Source: Sphingobium sp. 66-54 (GTDB lineage Bacteria > Pseudomonadota > Alphaproteobacteria > Sphingomonadales > Sphingomonadaceae). From it: a stretch of 64,000 nucleotides of DNA. The stretch spans positions 62,001 through 126,000 of the forward strand of contig MKWI01000029.1 in assembly GCA_001899715.1 (NCBI GenBank). Reading direction: 5' to 3'. Under the pieces are notes generated by a model. It was not told the origin of the DNA, searched no databases, and saw only the letters and a list, made by a program, of their open reading frames with translations. This document shows, one piece after another, positions 28,830 to 38,129 of this stretch (position 1 is its first letter; every line of letters begins with the position of its first letter). The position numbers and the translations under genes are program-made.

Positions 28830-29983
28830 CCGGCGCGAGCGGACCTCGGACGGAGCTTCAGGTCATGCGCCGCTTCGACCCGAAGCGCCTTTGGGCGCTG
28901 GTGCGCAAGGAAAGCATGCAGGCGATGCGCGATCCGTCCACCCTGCTGATCGCCTTCGCCCTTCCGGTGGTGCTACTGCTCCTGTTTTCCTACGCGGTGT
29001 CGCTGGATGTGCGCGCGGTGCGCATCGGCGTCGTGCAGGAATCCGAATCCGCTTCGGCTCAATCGCTGGCCGCCGCATTTGCCGGCACCCGCTATCTGGA
29101 CGTCACCTTCGTCCATGACCGGCGCGAGGTCGCCGACCGGGTTGTCTCGGGCGATTTGCGCGGCTTTGTGGTGATCCCACAGGATTTCGAGCAGCGTCTG
29201 GCCGCGCGCGGCGCACAGCCTCTGGTGCAAATCATCGCCGATGGCTCGCAGCCCAATACGGCGAATTATGTTGCCAATTATGCACAGGGCGTAGTGCAGA
29301 CCTGGCGGGCCGGGCGCGATATCGAGACGCCGCGCGCAGTCGTAACGCTGGAGCCGCGCTACTGGTTCAACGCCGAGCTGGAAAGCCGCCGGGCGCTCGT
29401 GCCGGGCGCCATCGCCATTGTCATGACCATCATCGGCACTATGCTGACCGCGCTGGTCGTCGCGCGCGAATGGGAACGCGGCACGATGGAGGCGGTGCTC
29501 TCAACCCCCGCATCGGTTACGGAAATCCTGATCGGCAAGCTCCTGCCCTATTTTGTGCTCGGCATGCTGGCTACGCTTGGATCGACGGCGCTGGCGGTGT
29601 TCGTGTTCGGCGTGCCGCTGCGCGGATCACTTGCGGCGCTCCTGCTGCTTTCGGCCACATTCATGGTGCCTGCCCTGGGTCAGGGACTGCTGATCTCCTC
29701 TGTTACACGCAATCAGTTCCTGGCTGCACAGATCGCCTTGTTTTCCGGCTTTTTGCCGGCCTTCATGCTGTCGGGTTTCCTGTATGAGATCGACGCCATG
29801 CCGGCACCGATCCGGGCCATCACCTGGCTGATTCCGGCACGTTATTTTGTCTCTTCGCTGAAGACCGTCTTTCTCGCCGGAGACATCTGGGTAGTCCTGC
29901 TGCCAAATCTTCTGGCGATGGCCGCCATCGGATTCCTGTTTTTCCTCCTGGCAAAACGCTCCACGCGGAAAAATCTGGAGTGA
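28826..29983 (+). CDS. ABC-2-type exporter permease (YbhS-like)
   Basis: The 385-residue inner-membrane subunit has the ABC-2 layout: one N-terminal helix (LLIAFALPVVLLLLFSYAVS), a periplasmic domain of about 140 residues, and five C-terminal helices beginning at PGAIAIVMTIIGTMLTALVV. The conserved REWERGTMEAVLSTP coupling region follows the second helix. It overlaps the ATPase stop by 4 bases and ends close to the second permease. It should pair with that permease to make the heterodimeric pore. Confidence 0.92.
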   Translation: MTGASGPRTELQVMRRFDPKRLWALVRKESMQAMRDPSTLLIAFALPVVLLLLFSYAVSLDVRAVRIGVVQESESASAQSLAAAFAGTRYLDVTFVHDRREVADRVVSGDLRGFVVIPQDFEQRLAARGAQPLVQIIADGSQPNTANYVANYAQGVVQTWRAGRDIETPRAVVTLEPRYWFNAELESRRALVPGAIAIVMTIIGTMLTALVVAREWERGTMEAVLSTPASVTEILIGKLLPYFVLGMLATLGSTALAVFVFGVPLRGSLAALLLLSATFMVPALGQGLLISSVTRNQFLAAQIALFSGFLPAFMLSGFLYEIDAMPAPIRAITWLIPARYFVSSLKTVFLAGDIWVVLLPNLLAMAAIGFLFFLLAKRSTRKNLE

Positions 29984-29988
29984 GGGTG

Positions 29989-31113
29989 ATGGCGCAACAC
30001 CGCAACTATTTCTCTTTCACCCGATTACGGGCCCAGTTCGTCAAGGAAGTGCTGAGCATCCTGCGTGATCCGCGCAGCCGCATGGTGGTGTTCATGCCAC
30101 CGCTGCTGCAACTTCTGGTGTTCGCCTTTGCCGCGACGCTCGAAGTGCGCAATGTCGATATTGCCGTGCACAATCAGGATGCAGGCCGTTGGTCGTATGA
30201 ACTGATCACCCGGCTGGGCCGGGCCGACTTCATTACCCAGGTGCATCACGTCGCCGACAGCCAGGAGCTGGGGCGTCTTGTCGACCAGGGCAAAGTGATC
30301 GCGGCGCTCGATATCCAGCCGGACTTTTCGCGGGCAATCGCAGCCGGCGACACTGGCCGTGTTCAGGTGCTCATCGATGGTCGGCGCAGCAATTCAGGGC
30401 AGATCACCTTCAGTTACCTTTCCGCCATCGCCGCCGAGGTTGGGGCGGAGGTAAACGCCGACGCCGCTCCTGCGACACCGGTGGTCGTGCGCAACTGGTT
30501 CAATCCCAATCTGACGTATCGCTGGTTCATCGTGCCCGGCCTCTCCGGTATATTGGCCTTCTTCAGCGCGCTGCTCATAACCTCGCTGTCGATCGCCCGT
30601 GAGCGCGAACTGGGAACGTTCGATCAATTGCTGGTGTCGCCAACCTCTACGCCAGAAATCATCATCTCCAAATCCCTGCCGGCGCTGGTCATCGGCACCA
30701 TGCTCGGACTTCTGATGATGGCGGCGGCGGCAGGACCGTTCCAGATTCCGTTCAACGGTTCGTTCGGGCTGCTGCTTATCAGCCTGGTTCTGTTCATCCT
30801 GTCGGTGGTGGGCATCGGCCTGATGATTTCCGCGATCAGCGCGACCCAGCAGCAGGCCATCCTCGGCGCCTTCGCCATCGGCGTGCCATCCGTCCTGATG
30901 TCGGGTTTCGCTACCCCGGTCGAAAACATGCCCACGCTGCTACAGTGGCTGGCTCAGGCGATTCCACTGACCCATTTCCTGGTCATCGTGGAAGGCAGCT
31001 TTTTGAAAGCAATGGCGCCCCGCGATATTCTGGCGAGCCTTTGGCCATTGGCGTTGATTGCCCTGGTGTCTCTCACCATGGCCACCCTATTCGTTCGAGG
31101 ACGGCTGCAATGA
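29989..31113 (+). CDS. ABC-2-type exporter permease (YbhR-like)
   Basis: The second pore subunit, 374 residues, has the same ABC-2 pattern: helix 1 around VFMPPLLQLLVFAFAATLEV, a periplasmic domain, then helices starting at IVPGLSGILAFFSALLITSL with the coupling motif ARERELGTFDQLLVSPTS. The ATG at 29989 is preferred over a GTG 9 bases upstream because GGAG is well spaced to it. The stop overlaps the outer-membrane factor gene by 4 bases. Confidence 0.92.
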   Translation: MAQHRNYFSFTRLRAQFVKEVLSILRDPRSRMVVFMPPLLQLLVFAFAATLEVRNVDIAVHNQDAGRWSYELITRLGRADFITQVHHVADSQELGRLVDQGKVIAALDIQPDFSRAIAAGDTGRVQVLIDGRRSNSGQITFSYLSAIAAEVGAEVNADAAPATPVVVRNWFNPNLTYRWFIVPGLSGILAFFSALLITSLSIARERELGTFDQLLVSPTSTPEIIISKSLPALVIGTMLGLLMMAAAAGPFQIPFNGSFGLLLISLVLFILSVVGIGLMISAISATQQQAILGAFAIGVPSVLMSGFATPVENMPTLLQWLAQAIPLTHFLVIVEGSFLKAMAPRDILASLWPLALIALVSLTMATLFVRGRLQ

Positions 31114-32567
31114 TATTCACCCCCCATCGACGGTCGAGCCTTGTGGTGCTGCTATTCGGCTGCACCGCATTGACCGGCTGTGTCGTCGGCCCTGACTATC
31201 ACGCGCCGCCTGCCGTTGACACGGGGCGTGGCTGGACCAGGCCGGTGGCGACAATCTCCGCGCCAACGGACCTGAGCCATTGGTGGAGGACGCTAGGCGA
31301 CCCCGAACTGGAGCGGCTGGTCGATACCGCTCTGGCGCAAAATCTCGATATCCGGCAGGCGGCCGCGCGGATCGACGAAGCACGCGCACTGCGGGACCGC
31401 GCCGCTGGTCAGCAACTGCCGGCTGTTTCCGCGGGCGCCAGCGTGAACCAGCGCCGGCAAAGTGAAAATGGTCCGCTGCCCGTTGGCTCCATTCCCGGCC
31501 TCGACGCGTCGCAGACGATCTACGACGCAGGCTTCGACGCGAGCTGGGAAGTGGACCTGTTCGGCGCCAACCGGCGAGCGCTGGAAAGCGCCAGCGCCCG
31601 GTTGCAGGCCACGCAAGCGGAAGCCCAGGGCGTGCGCATGAGGATCGCGGCCGAAGTCGCCCGCGCTTGGTTTGAGACGACAGGTGCCGGAGAGGAATTG
31701 CGCGCGCAACAAGCTGTTGTCGCGACGCTGCAGCAGACGTTGGGACTCACACGTAGCCGCGCCGCGCTCGGCGATGTTTCCGATGCCGATGTGGGTGCCG
31801 CATATGAACGCTGGGCCGCGGCCAATGCCCTGTTGCCCGGCATAAAGGCTCGACAACGAGCGGCAGTGCTCAGTCTTGGCGTCCTGCTCGGCGCACTACC
31901 GGAACGTGAGTTGAAGCTGCTCGATGCGCCCGCCCCGCACCGCGCGCTGCCTGCATTGCCGGTGGGGAAGCGTGCCGAGATATTGCGCCGCCGCCCCGAT
32001 GTCCTGGTGGCCGAACGACGACTGGCCGCCAGCACCGCCGACATCGGTGCGGCGACCGCAGAGCTGTTTCCCAAGCTGTCCATTGGGGCTGGCGGCGGAT
32101 TCCAGGCGCTCAGTCCAGATGATTGGTTCAACGGATCCAGCACCCGCTTCTCGATCCTGCCGCTCATTTCATGGCGCTTGTTCGACGGCGGCCGCGTGCG
32201 CGCGGAGATACGCGCCCGGGAGGCCGGTCAACGGCAGGCCGCGCTGGGCTATGAACAGGCCGTCCTGGCCGCACTGGGTGATGCCGAGCGCGCTTTGAGC
32301 GACTATGACGCCGGACTTGATACAGTGGCGCGTCGCCAAGCGGCCTTGGAAGCCTCACGTCGAAGCCTCGGCCATGCCGAGGCACGTTTTGCCGCCGGCG
32401 ATATCGCGCGGATCGAGTTGCTGGCGGCCCAGCGCCTCCTGCACGAGGCTGAAACCGCCTATGCTCGTGCGCATGCGGCCACTGCTGTGCAACTGGTGGC
32501 GGTGTACAAGGCGATCGGCGGTGGCTGGAACTTGTCCGATGCACCGTCCTCGGCTCCCGTTTCGTGA
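31110..32567 (+). CDS. NodT-family outer-membrane efflux lipoprotein
   Basis: This TolC-like channel completes a tripartite exporter. The 485 residues start with a lipoprotein signal peptide (lipobox LTGC, acylated Cys about residue 21), then VVGPDYHAPP, the hallmark opening of NodT/OprM proteins. Two repeats of the OEP domain follow, the first with NLDIRQAAARIDEARA and DASWEVDLFGANRR, the second with RRRPDVLVAERRLAASTADI and PLISWRLFDGGRVRAEI. The gene overlaps the permease gene by 4 bases; YbhGFSR systems usually lack a dedicated channel, so this operon is self-contained. Confidence 0.93.
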   Translation: MIFTPHRRSSLVVLLFGCTALTGCVVGPDYHAPPAVDTGRGWTRPVATISAPTDLSHWWRTLGDPELERLVDTALAQNLDIRQAAARIDEARALRDRAAGQQLPAVSAGASVNQRRQSENGPLPVGSIPGLDASQTIYDAGFDASWEVDLFGANRRALESASARLQATQAEAQGVRMRIAAEVARAWFETTGAGEELRAQQAVVATLQQTLGLTRSRAALGDVSDADVGAAYERWAAANALLPGIKARQRAAVLSLGVLLGALPERELKLLDAPAPHRALPALPVGKRAEILRRRPDVLVAERRLAASTADIGAATAELFPKLSIGAGGGFQALSPDDWFNGSSTRFSILPLISWRLFDGGRVRAEIRAREAGQRQAALGYEQAVLAALGDAERALSDYDAGLDTVARRQAALEASRRSLGHAEARFAAGDIARIELLAAQRLLHEAETAYARAHAATAVQLVAVYKAIGGGWNLSDAPSSAPVS

Positions 32568-32642
32568 CCGGCCATGTCGATTGGCCGTTCGCCGCTGTCC
32601 GCATCATGAGCGGTTTTCGATTGATATGACATAGGGAGAGCT

Positions 32643-33506
32643 ATGATGAATAATTTCGGCGGGAACAGTGAAGGACTGGCCACCCACGACTGGGCGGGTG
32701 AAGCGGGCACGCGCTGGCTCGGCCAGCTCGACCGTTTCGAAAGCATGATCGAACCGATCGGCGATGCGCTGCTCGCCCAGGCCGCCTATGCCTCCGGAGA
32801 GAAGGTGGTAGATATCGGATGCGGCGGAGGCTGGACGACCAGACGGATCGCCGCCGCGGTTGGCAACACCGGGCTGGCCCTTGGCCTCGACCTTTCGCCC
32901 GATCTGGTGGTGACCGCCAGTGAGCGGGCGCGGCGCGCCAGCGTTGCCAATATCCGTTTTGTGCAGGACGACGCGGCGACGGCTATACCCGAAGAAGCCC
33001 CCTTCGACCGGCTGTTCTCCCGTTTCGGCACGATGTTCTTTCCCGAACCCTATGTCGCCTTCGCCAATCTGCGTCGGATGCTGCGCGCCGGTGGACGGCT
33101 CGACATCGCAGTGTGGGCGCCGATCGCCGACAATCCCTGGCAGCGCAATGTCATGGCGACGATCCGTCGGCATATCGACCTGCCCACGCCGCAACCGCGC
33201 GAACCTGGTCCCTTTGCTCTCAGCGAACAGGATTATGTGACCGATCTTCTACAAAGCGCGGGTTTTTCCGACATTGCGTTCGATACCTGGATCGGCGATC
33301 AGCGCGTCGGCGGCCCCGACAGCGATCCCGAGAGCGCCACCCGCTTCGTGCTCGACGGCATGCAGATCGGCGATCTCGTCAGGGCGAGCGAGGAAGACAC
33401 GCGCGCCGCAGTGCACCGCAGCCTCGTTGAACTGTTCGAGCGCAATAGCGACGCTGATGGCGTTCACATGGCAGCGAAAGCCTGGCTGGTAAGCGCTCGC
33501 GCCTGA
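32643..33506 (+). CDS. Class I SAM-dependent methyltransferase (UbiE-like)
   Basis: The 287-residue enzyme has the SAM-binding motif I VVDIGCGGGWTTRRIAAA, the acidic motif LGLDLSPDLV and the post-motif DRLFSRFGTMFF, as in MenG/UbiE-type methyltransferases. The substrate is not evident. It lies 75 bases after the outer-membrane factor in the same direction, with GGGAG before the ATG, so it may be the last gene of the TetR operon. It could modify the compound that is exported, but that is inference. It converges with czcC. Confidence 0.85.
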   Translation: MMNNFGGNSEGLATHDWAGEAGTRWLGQLDRFESMIEPIGDALLAQAAYASGEKVVDIGCGGGWTTRRIAAAVGNTGLALGLDLSPDLVVTASERARRASVANIRFVQDDAATAIPEEAPFDRLFSRFGTMFFPEPYVAFANLRRMLRAGGRLDIAVWAPIADNPWQRNVMATIRRHIDLPTPQPREPGPFALSEQDYVTDLLQSAGFSDIAFDTWIGDQRVGGPDSDPESATRFVLDGMQIGDLVRASEEDTRAAVHRSLVELFERNSDADGVHMAAKAWLVSARA

Positions 33507-33513
33507 TGCGGCG

Positions 33514-34761
33514 TCATTCACCATCGTCATCATGGCGCACCCACAGACTGTGCGAGTCGATCTCCAGCCTGAGCAGCGCGCGGGCCGCTTCCGATCGCGC
33601 CATGACCTCGGAACGGCGCGCTTCGCCCGCCTGACGGCGGGCATAGAGCAGATCCACAAGGTCGATCTGACCAAGCTGGTATCCTCGCTCGGTTCTTGCA
33701 AGCGCGTCGCCGGCGCTTTGCGCTGACAGGTCGGCGCTTTTCCATGCTTCAAGCCGCAAGGTGGCATTGGACAAATCCGCATCGGCGATGGCCCTTACCT
33801 CGCGCTGAACCATCATATGTTCAAGCTGTGCGGCGTTGCCCTCGGCAGAGGCCCGTTCCGCCGCCGCGCGCCTGTGGCCGCCCCCCAACGGCATCGACAT
33901 AACTACCCCCGCGCCCTGTTCCATGCCGCTGCGTTCGCTGAACAGGCGAACGCCAAAGGAAGGATCGGCGATCCGATCCGCGCGAACACGCCGAGCGACA
34001 ACCGCAAGCCGCTGCGCCTCGCGATCGGCGGCACGGATTTCATGACTGCGTTCGATCACCAAATCCCGCATCGCCGCCAACCCCTGCGGCGGCAGTTCGG
34101 GCAGGGATGTTTCGGGCGGCTCTACGGGCAGCGGTATTTCGGGAAAGTTGGCCGCCAGCGTCACGCGTGCCTGTTCGCGCGCTGCAAGCGAGATCGCGAC
34201 CTGGGCCTGGGCCTGAGCCAGCGCCGCTGTCGCCCGATCGACATCGAGCGCCGCCGCATCGCGCAGCGCCACGCGCCGTCGCAGCGCGGACAGCTCCTTT
34301 TCCAGCCAACGCGCCGTATCGAGGTCGTTGCGATACAGCCCGCCGGCGACCAGCCAGTCGTTCCAATGGCCGGACAGTAGCAAAGCCGCCTGATGCCTTG
34401 CATCCTCCATCCGATTTTCCGCGACCTCTATGCCTAAGGCGCCCGCCTCGCGGTCGAGCGCGGCCTTCCCCGGCAGACGGAACGGGCGGGTGATCGTGGC
34501 ATCGAATTCGTCATAGCCGCCTTCGCGATCGACGCTCCGGCGAACATAGCTGGCGGCAACCGCAATCTCATGACTTCCTTTGGCCAGCATGTCGCGGTCG
34601 GCACGGGCGGCGTCCACCCGTGCGCGTGCGGCCGCCACGCTCGGATAATTGTCCAGCGCTTCGGCAACCTTTTCGATCGGCGGTAAATCGGCGCGCTGAG
34701 CAAGAAGCCCGGTGGACGTGAGCAATGCGAGAAACGCCCCAAGGACAATCGGCGATCTCAT
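33514..34761 (-). CDS. czcC: Outer-membrane channel of the metal RND pump (CzcC-like)
   Basis: The TolC-family protein of 415 residues has a signal peptide (MRSPIVLGAFLALLTSTGLL, cleavage near AQA), then helical repeats with NYPSVAAARARVDAARADRD and a second OEP half (ALARTERGYQLGQIDLVDLL). It is shorter than NodT proteins and lacks a lipobox, like CzcC. The ATG at 34761 follows GGGGGAGAA and overlaps the DUF3240 stop by 4 bases, so it is coupled to the pump. It carries metal ions across the outer membrane. Confidence 0.88.
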   Translation of the reverse strand: MRSPIVLGAFLALLTSTGLLAQRADLPPIEKVAEALDNYPSVAAARARVDAARADRDMLAKGSHEIAVAASYVRRSVDREGGYDEFDATITRPFRLPGKAALDREAGALGIEVAENRMEDARHQAALLLSGHWNDWLVAGGLYRNDLDTARWLEKELSALRRRVALRDAAALDVDRATAALAQAQAQVAISLAAREQARVTLAANFPEIPLPVEPPETSLPELPPQGLAAMRDLVIERSHEIRAADREAQRLAVVARRVRADRIADPSFGVRLFSERSGMEQGAGVVMSMPLGGGHRRAAAERASAEGNAAQLEHMMVQREVRAIADADLSNATLRLEAWKSADLSAQSAGDALARTERGYQLGQIDLVDLLYARRQAGEARRSEVMARSEAARALLRLEIDSHSLWVRHDDDGE

Positions 34762-35057
34762 ACGATTCTCCCCCGGGCTGAAACCGGGACGGCATGCCAC
34801 CGCACCGGCAGCGACCGCTTCGATTGCCTGACCGCATCGACCAGCGCCTCCCGCGCGTTCTCATCGACAATCAGTTCCAGCGCGCTGCGTCGCAACAGTC
34901 CCGAAACCCGTTCCGCCGTACTGGCATCGCCGAAGTCCCAGCCACGCACGGCCTGTTCAACTATATGGACCGGCGCCTCGCTGACTGCCCGGATCGCGTC
35001 GGTCACGCTATCGGCGTCACGCGACGCGCAATGGAAGGTGAGCAAGATGTCAGCCAT
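34758..35057 (-). CDS. DUF3240 protein, accessory of the metal RND pump
   Basis: The 99-residue soluble protein begins MADILLTFHCASRDADSVTD and contains AVRGWDFGDASTAERVSGLL and a short basic C-terminus. It is a DUF3240 member, a family commonly found directly after CzcA/CusA pump genes; the fold is thought to resemble PII-like or ferredoxin-like domains. It overlaps czcA upstream by 8 bases and czcC downstream by 4. A role in metal sensing or pump regulation is plausible but unproven. Confidence 0.82.
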   Translation of the reverse strand: MADILLTFHCASRDADSVTDAIRAVSEAPVHIVEQAVRGWDFGDASTAERVSGLLRRSALELIVDENAREALVDAVRQSKRSLPVRWHAVPVSARGRIV

Positions 35058-38000
35058 TTTCGGTTGCTCCCGCGCCTTCACCGAAGCGTTCGAACAGGAT
35101 CGGCAGCAGGATGAGCGTCAACAGGGTGGAGGTGATGAGGCCGCCGATCACAACGATTGCGAGAGGCCGCTGGATCTCCGATCCGGGGCCGGTCGCGAAC
35201 AGCAGCGGCACCAGGCCGAAGGCCGTGATGCTAGCCGTCATCAGCACGGGACGCAGGCGGCGTTCGGCGCCCAAACGCACCGTCTCGGCCATGCTGCGCC
35301 CATCGGCCCGAAGCTGGCGGAAATAGGTGACCATGACCAGCCCGTTGAGCACCGCGATGCCCAGCAGCGCAATAAAGCCCACCGAGGCGGGCACCGACAG
35401 ATATTCTCCCGAAGTCCATAGCGAGACGATCCCGCCGACCATGGCGAACGGGATGTTGAGAAGGATAAGTACGGATGCACGCAGGGAGCGTAGCGTCCCT
35501 AAGAGAACGAAGAAGATCAGGAGCAGCGCAATCGGAATCACGACCGCAAGCCGAGCTGAGGCGCGCTGCTGGTTTTCGAACTGTCCGCCCCAGACGATGC
35601 TGTAACCGGAAGGCAGTTTGACTTTCGCTCCGACCTCGGCCTTCGCTTCATCGACATAGCCGACCAGATCGCGGCCGGAGACGAACGCCTGCACCAGCGC
35701 AAAGCGCGACCCGTTCTCATGGTCGAGCTTGACCGGCCCTTCGGTCCGCTCAATCCTCGCCATGTCGCTGACCCGGGCGACAATCCCCGCAGGTGTGTGC
35801 AATTGCAGATCGGTAAAGCGGGCGGGATCGGCGCGCAGCGTGTCATCGCCGCGAATGATGATGGGCACGCGCTTCTGGCCATCGGCGACGACGCCGACAT
35901 GGGCGCCTTCGACCTGCGCGCGCAGCGCATCTTGTATCTGGTCAACTGGCATGCCGAAGCGCCCGGCTGCGGCGCGGTCGATGTCGAGCTGGAGATAGTC
36001 GACGCGGTCATTGGCGACGGTCAGCACTTCGGATGCGCCATCGACGTTTGACAATATCTGCTGCACCTGCCCCGCGAGGTCGCCCAGCGTCGCCAGATCC
36101 GGCCCGAAAATCTTGACGGCAAGGTCGCCGCGCGCACCGGTCAGCATTTCAGAAACACGCATCTCGATCGGCTGGGTGAAGCTCGGCTCGATGCCGGGCA
36201 GATCGGCCATGACCTTGCGCATATCCTCGACGATGAGATCCTTGTCCCCGCGCCATTCGGAGCGGGGCTTCAGGCGGACGAAGCTATCGGTCTCGTTGGG
36301 GCTCATCGGATCGAGCCCGATTTCGTCCGATCCGACGCGCGCGATCACGTCCTGCACTTCCGGCACGCGCATCAATGCGCGCTGCGCGGCCATGTCGCCC
36401 TTGACCGACTGGTCAAGATCGATGGAGGGCAGCTTGGTGAGCTGGACGATGATCGACCCTTCATCCATCGTCGGCATGAAGGTCTTGCCGACCGCGCCAT
36501 AGGCGATACCGGCGATGACGAGCCCCGCCGCCGACAGGCCATAGACAAGCCGCTTGCGCGCGAACGCACCATCGAGGAGGCCCCGGTAGCGAGGTCCAAG
36601 CTGGCGCATCAGCCACGGTTCGCCATGATGGCCGCTTTTGAGACCAAAGGATGCGAGCACGGGGACCAGGGTAAGCGCGAGCAGCAACGAGCCTGCCAGC
36701 GCGAAGACGATGGTCAGCGCAACCGGCGCGAACAATTTGCCTTCAAGGCCCTGGAGCGACAGCAGCGGCAGGAACACCAGCGCGATGATGGCGATCCCGG
36801 CCGAGACCGGCACGATGACCTCACTGGCCGCCTGATAGACGAGGTTAAGGCGCGGGGTTCCCTCCTCGTGCGCCCGGCCGAGCCGTTCGACGATATTTTC
36901 GACCACCACGATCGACCCGTCGACCAGCAACCCAATGGCGATGGCGAGGCCGCCAAGGCTCATGAGATTGGCCGAAAGACCCATGCCTTGCATGAAGAGG
37001 AAGGTGATGAGCGCCGCCAGCGGCAGGGTGGCCGCAACAATCGCCGCCGCCCGCCAGTCACCAAGAAACAGGATGAGCAGTACGACGACAAGGACGGCGG
37101 CTTCAAGCAGGGCTTTCTCGACCGTGCCCACGGCGCGCGCGATCAGGTCGGAACGGTCGTAAAAGACATCGATATGTGTGCCTGCGGGCAATGTGCTTTC
37201 GATCTCTGCAAGGCGAGCGCGGACACCATCCACCACCTGCCGCGCATCGGCGCCGCGCAAGGCGATCACCAGCCCCTGGACAGCTTCGGCCTGGCCGTTT
37301 TTGCTAACCGCGCCATAGCGTGTCAGGCTGCCCGTTCCGACCGTCGCCAGATCGCCCAGCTGGACGATGCGATCGTTGCGACTTTGAACCACCAGTTGTT
37401 GAAGATCCTCGACCGACCGGATCGCGCCGACTGCGCGCACGATCAGGGATTCTTCACCGCTTTTCAGACGCCCGGCGCCATCGTTGCGGTTGCCGCTTTC
37501 AATCGCCGCCTGAATGTCTGCGATGGAGAGGCCGGCGGCCGCAAGGGCTACAGGATCAGGCTTGACCTCGAAGGTTCGCACAAAGCCGCCCAGTGCATTC
37601 ACATCGGCGACACCCGGAACGGTGCGGAGCGCCGGACGGATGGTCCAGTCGAGCAGCTCGCGCTTTTCTGCGAGCGAGAGCGGCCCCTCGATCGTGAACA
37701 TGTAAATATCAGAAAGCGGTGTGGAAATCGGCGCGAGGCCGCCGCTGACCGAGGCGGGCAGCTCAGGCATTACATTCGACAGGCGCTCCGCGACCTGCTG
37801 GCGCGCCCAATAGATGTCGGTGCCGTCTACAAAATCGATAGTGATGTCGGCGATGGCGTATTTGGCGGTGGAGCGCAGGATGGCCTGATCGGGAATGCCG
37901 AGCATTTCCATTTCGATTGGCGTGATGACGCGGCTCTCCACCTCCTCGGGGGTCATTCCCGGCGCCTTCAAGATGACTTTTACCTGCGTCTGGGCGATGT

Positions 38001-38121
38001 TCGGATAAGCATCGACCGGCAGCGTCATAAAGGCCCAGGCGCCAAGCCCTCCAATGGCGAGGGCGAGCGCGACAACGAGCAGGCGCCAGGACAGCGAGGC
38101 GGCGACCAGCGAACGCAACAT
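35050..38121 (-). CDS. czcA: Heavy-metal RND efflux pump (CzcA/CusA family)
   Basis: The 1023-residue proton-driven pump exports metal ions from the periplasm or cytoplasm. It has the RND layout: helix 1 (LLVVALALAIGGLGAWAFMT), large periplasmic loop, helices 2-6, second loop, and helices 7-12. The helix-4 signature LAIAIGLLVDGSIVVVENIV belongs to the heavy-metal (HME) subfamily; it differs from the Cu/Ag type, so a divalent cation such as Zn, Co, Cd or Ni is more likely, though not certain. It lies 8 bases after czcB. Confidence 0.92.
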   Translation of the reverse strand: MLRSLVAASLSWRLLVVALALAIGGLGAWAFMTLPVDAYPNIAQTQVKVILKAPGMTPEEVESRVITPIEMEMLGIPDQAILRSTAKYAIADITIDFVDGTDIYWARQQVAERLSNVMPELPASVSGGLAPISTPLSDIYMFTIEGPLSLAEKRELLDWTIRPALRTVPGVADVNALGGFVRTFEVKPDPVALAAAGLSIADIQAAIESGNRNDGAGRLKSGEESLIVRAVGAIRSVEDLQQLVVQSRNDRIVQLGDLATVGTGSLTRYGAVSKNGQAEAVQGLVIALRGADARQVVDGVRARLAEIESTLPAGTHIDVFYDRSDLIARAVGTVEKALLEAAVLVVVLLILFLGDWRAAAIVAATLPLAALITFLFMQGMGLSANLMSLGGLAIAIGLLVDGSIVVVENIVERLGRAHEEGTPRLNLVYQAASEVIVPVSAGIAIIALVFLPLLSLQGLEGKLFAPVALTIVFALAGSLLLALTLVPVLASFGLKSGHHGEPWLMRQLGPRYRGLLDGAFARKRLVYGLSAAGLVIAGIAYGAVGKTFMPTMDEGSIIVQLTKLPSIDLDQSVKGDMAAQRALMRVPEVQDVIARVGSDEIGLDPMSPNETDSFVRLKPRSEWRGDKDLIVEDMRKVMADLPGIEPSFTQPIEMRVSEMLTGARGDLAVKIFGPDLATLGDLAGQVQQILSNVDGASEVLTVANDRVDYLQLDIDRAAAGRFGMPVDQIQDALRAQVEGAHVGVVADGQKRVPIIIRGDDTLRADPARFTDLQLHTPAGIVARVSDMARIERTEGPVKLDHENGSRFALVQAFVSGRDLVGYVDEAKAEVGAKVKLPSGYSIVWGGQFENQQRASARLAVVIPIALLLIFFVLLGTLRSLRASVLILLNIPFAMVGGIVSLWTSGEYLSVPASVGFIALLGIAVLNGLVMVTYFRQLRADGRSMAETVRLGAERRLRPVLMTASITAFGLVPLLFATGPGSEIQRPLAIVVIGGLITSTLLTLILLPILFERFGEGAGATENG

Positions 38122-38129
38122 GGCGGGCC

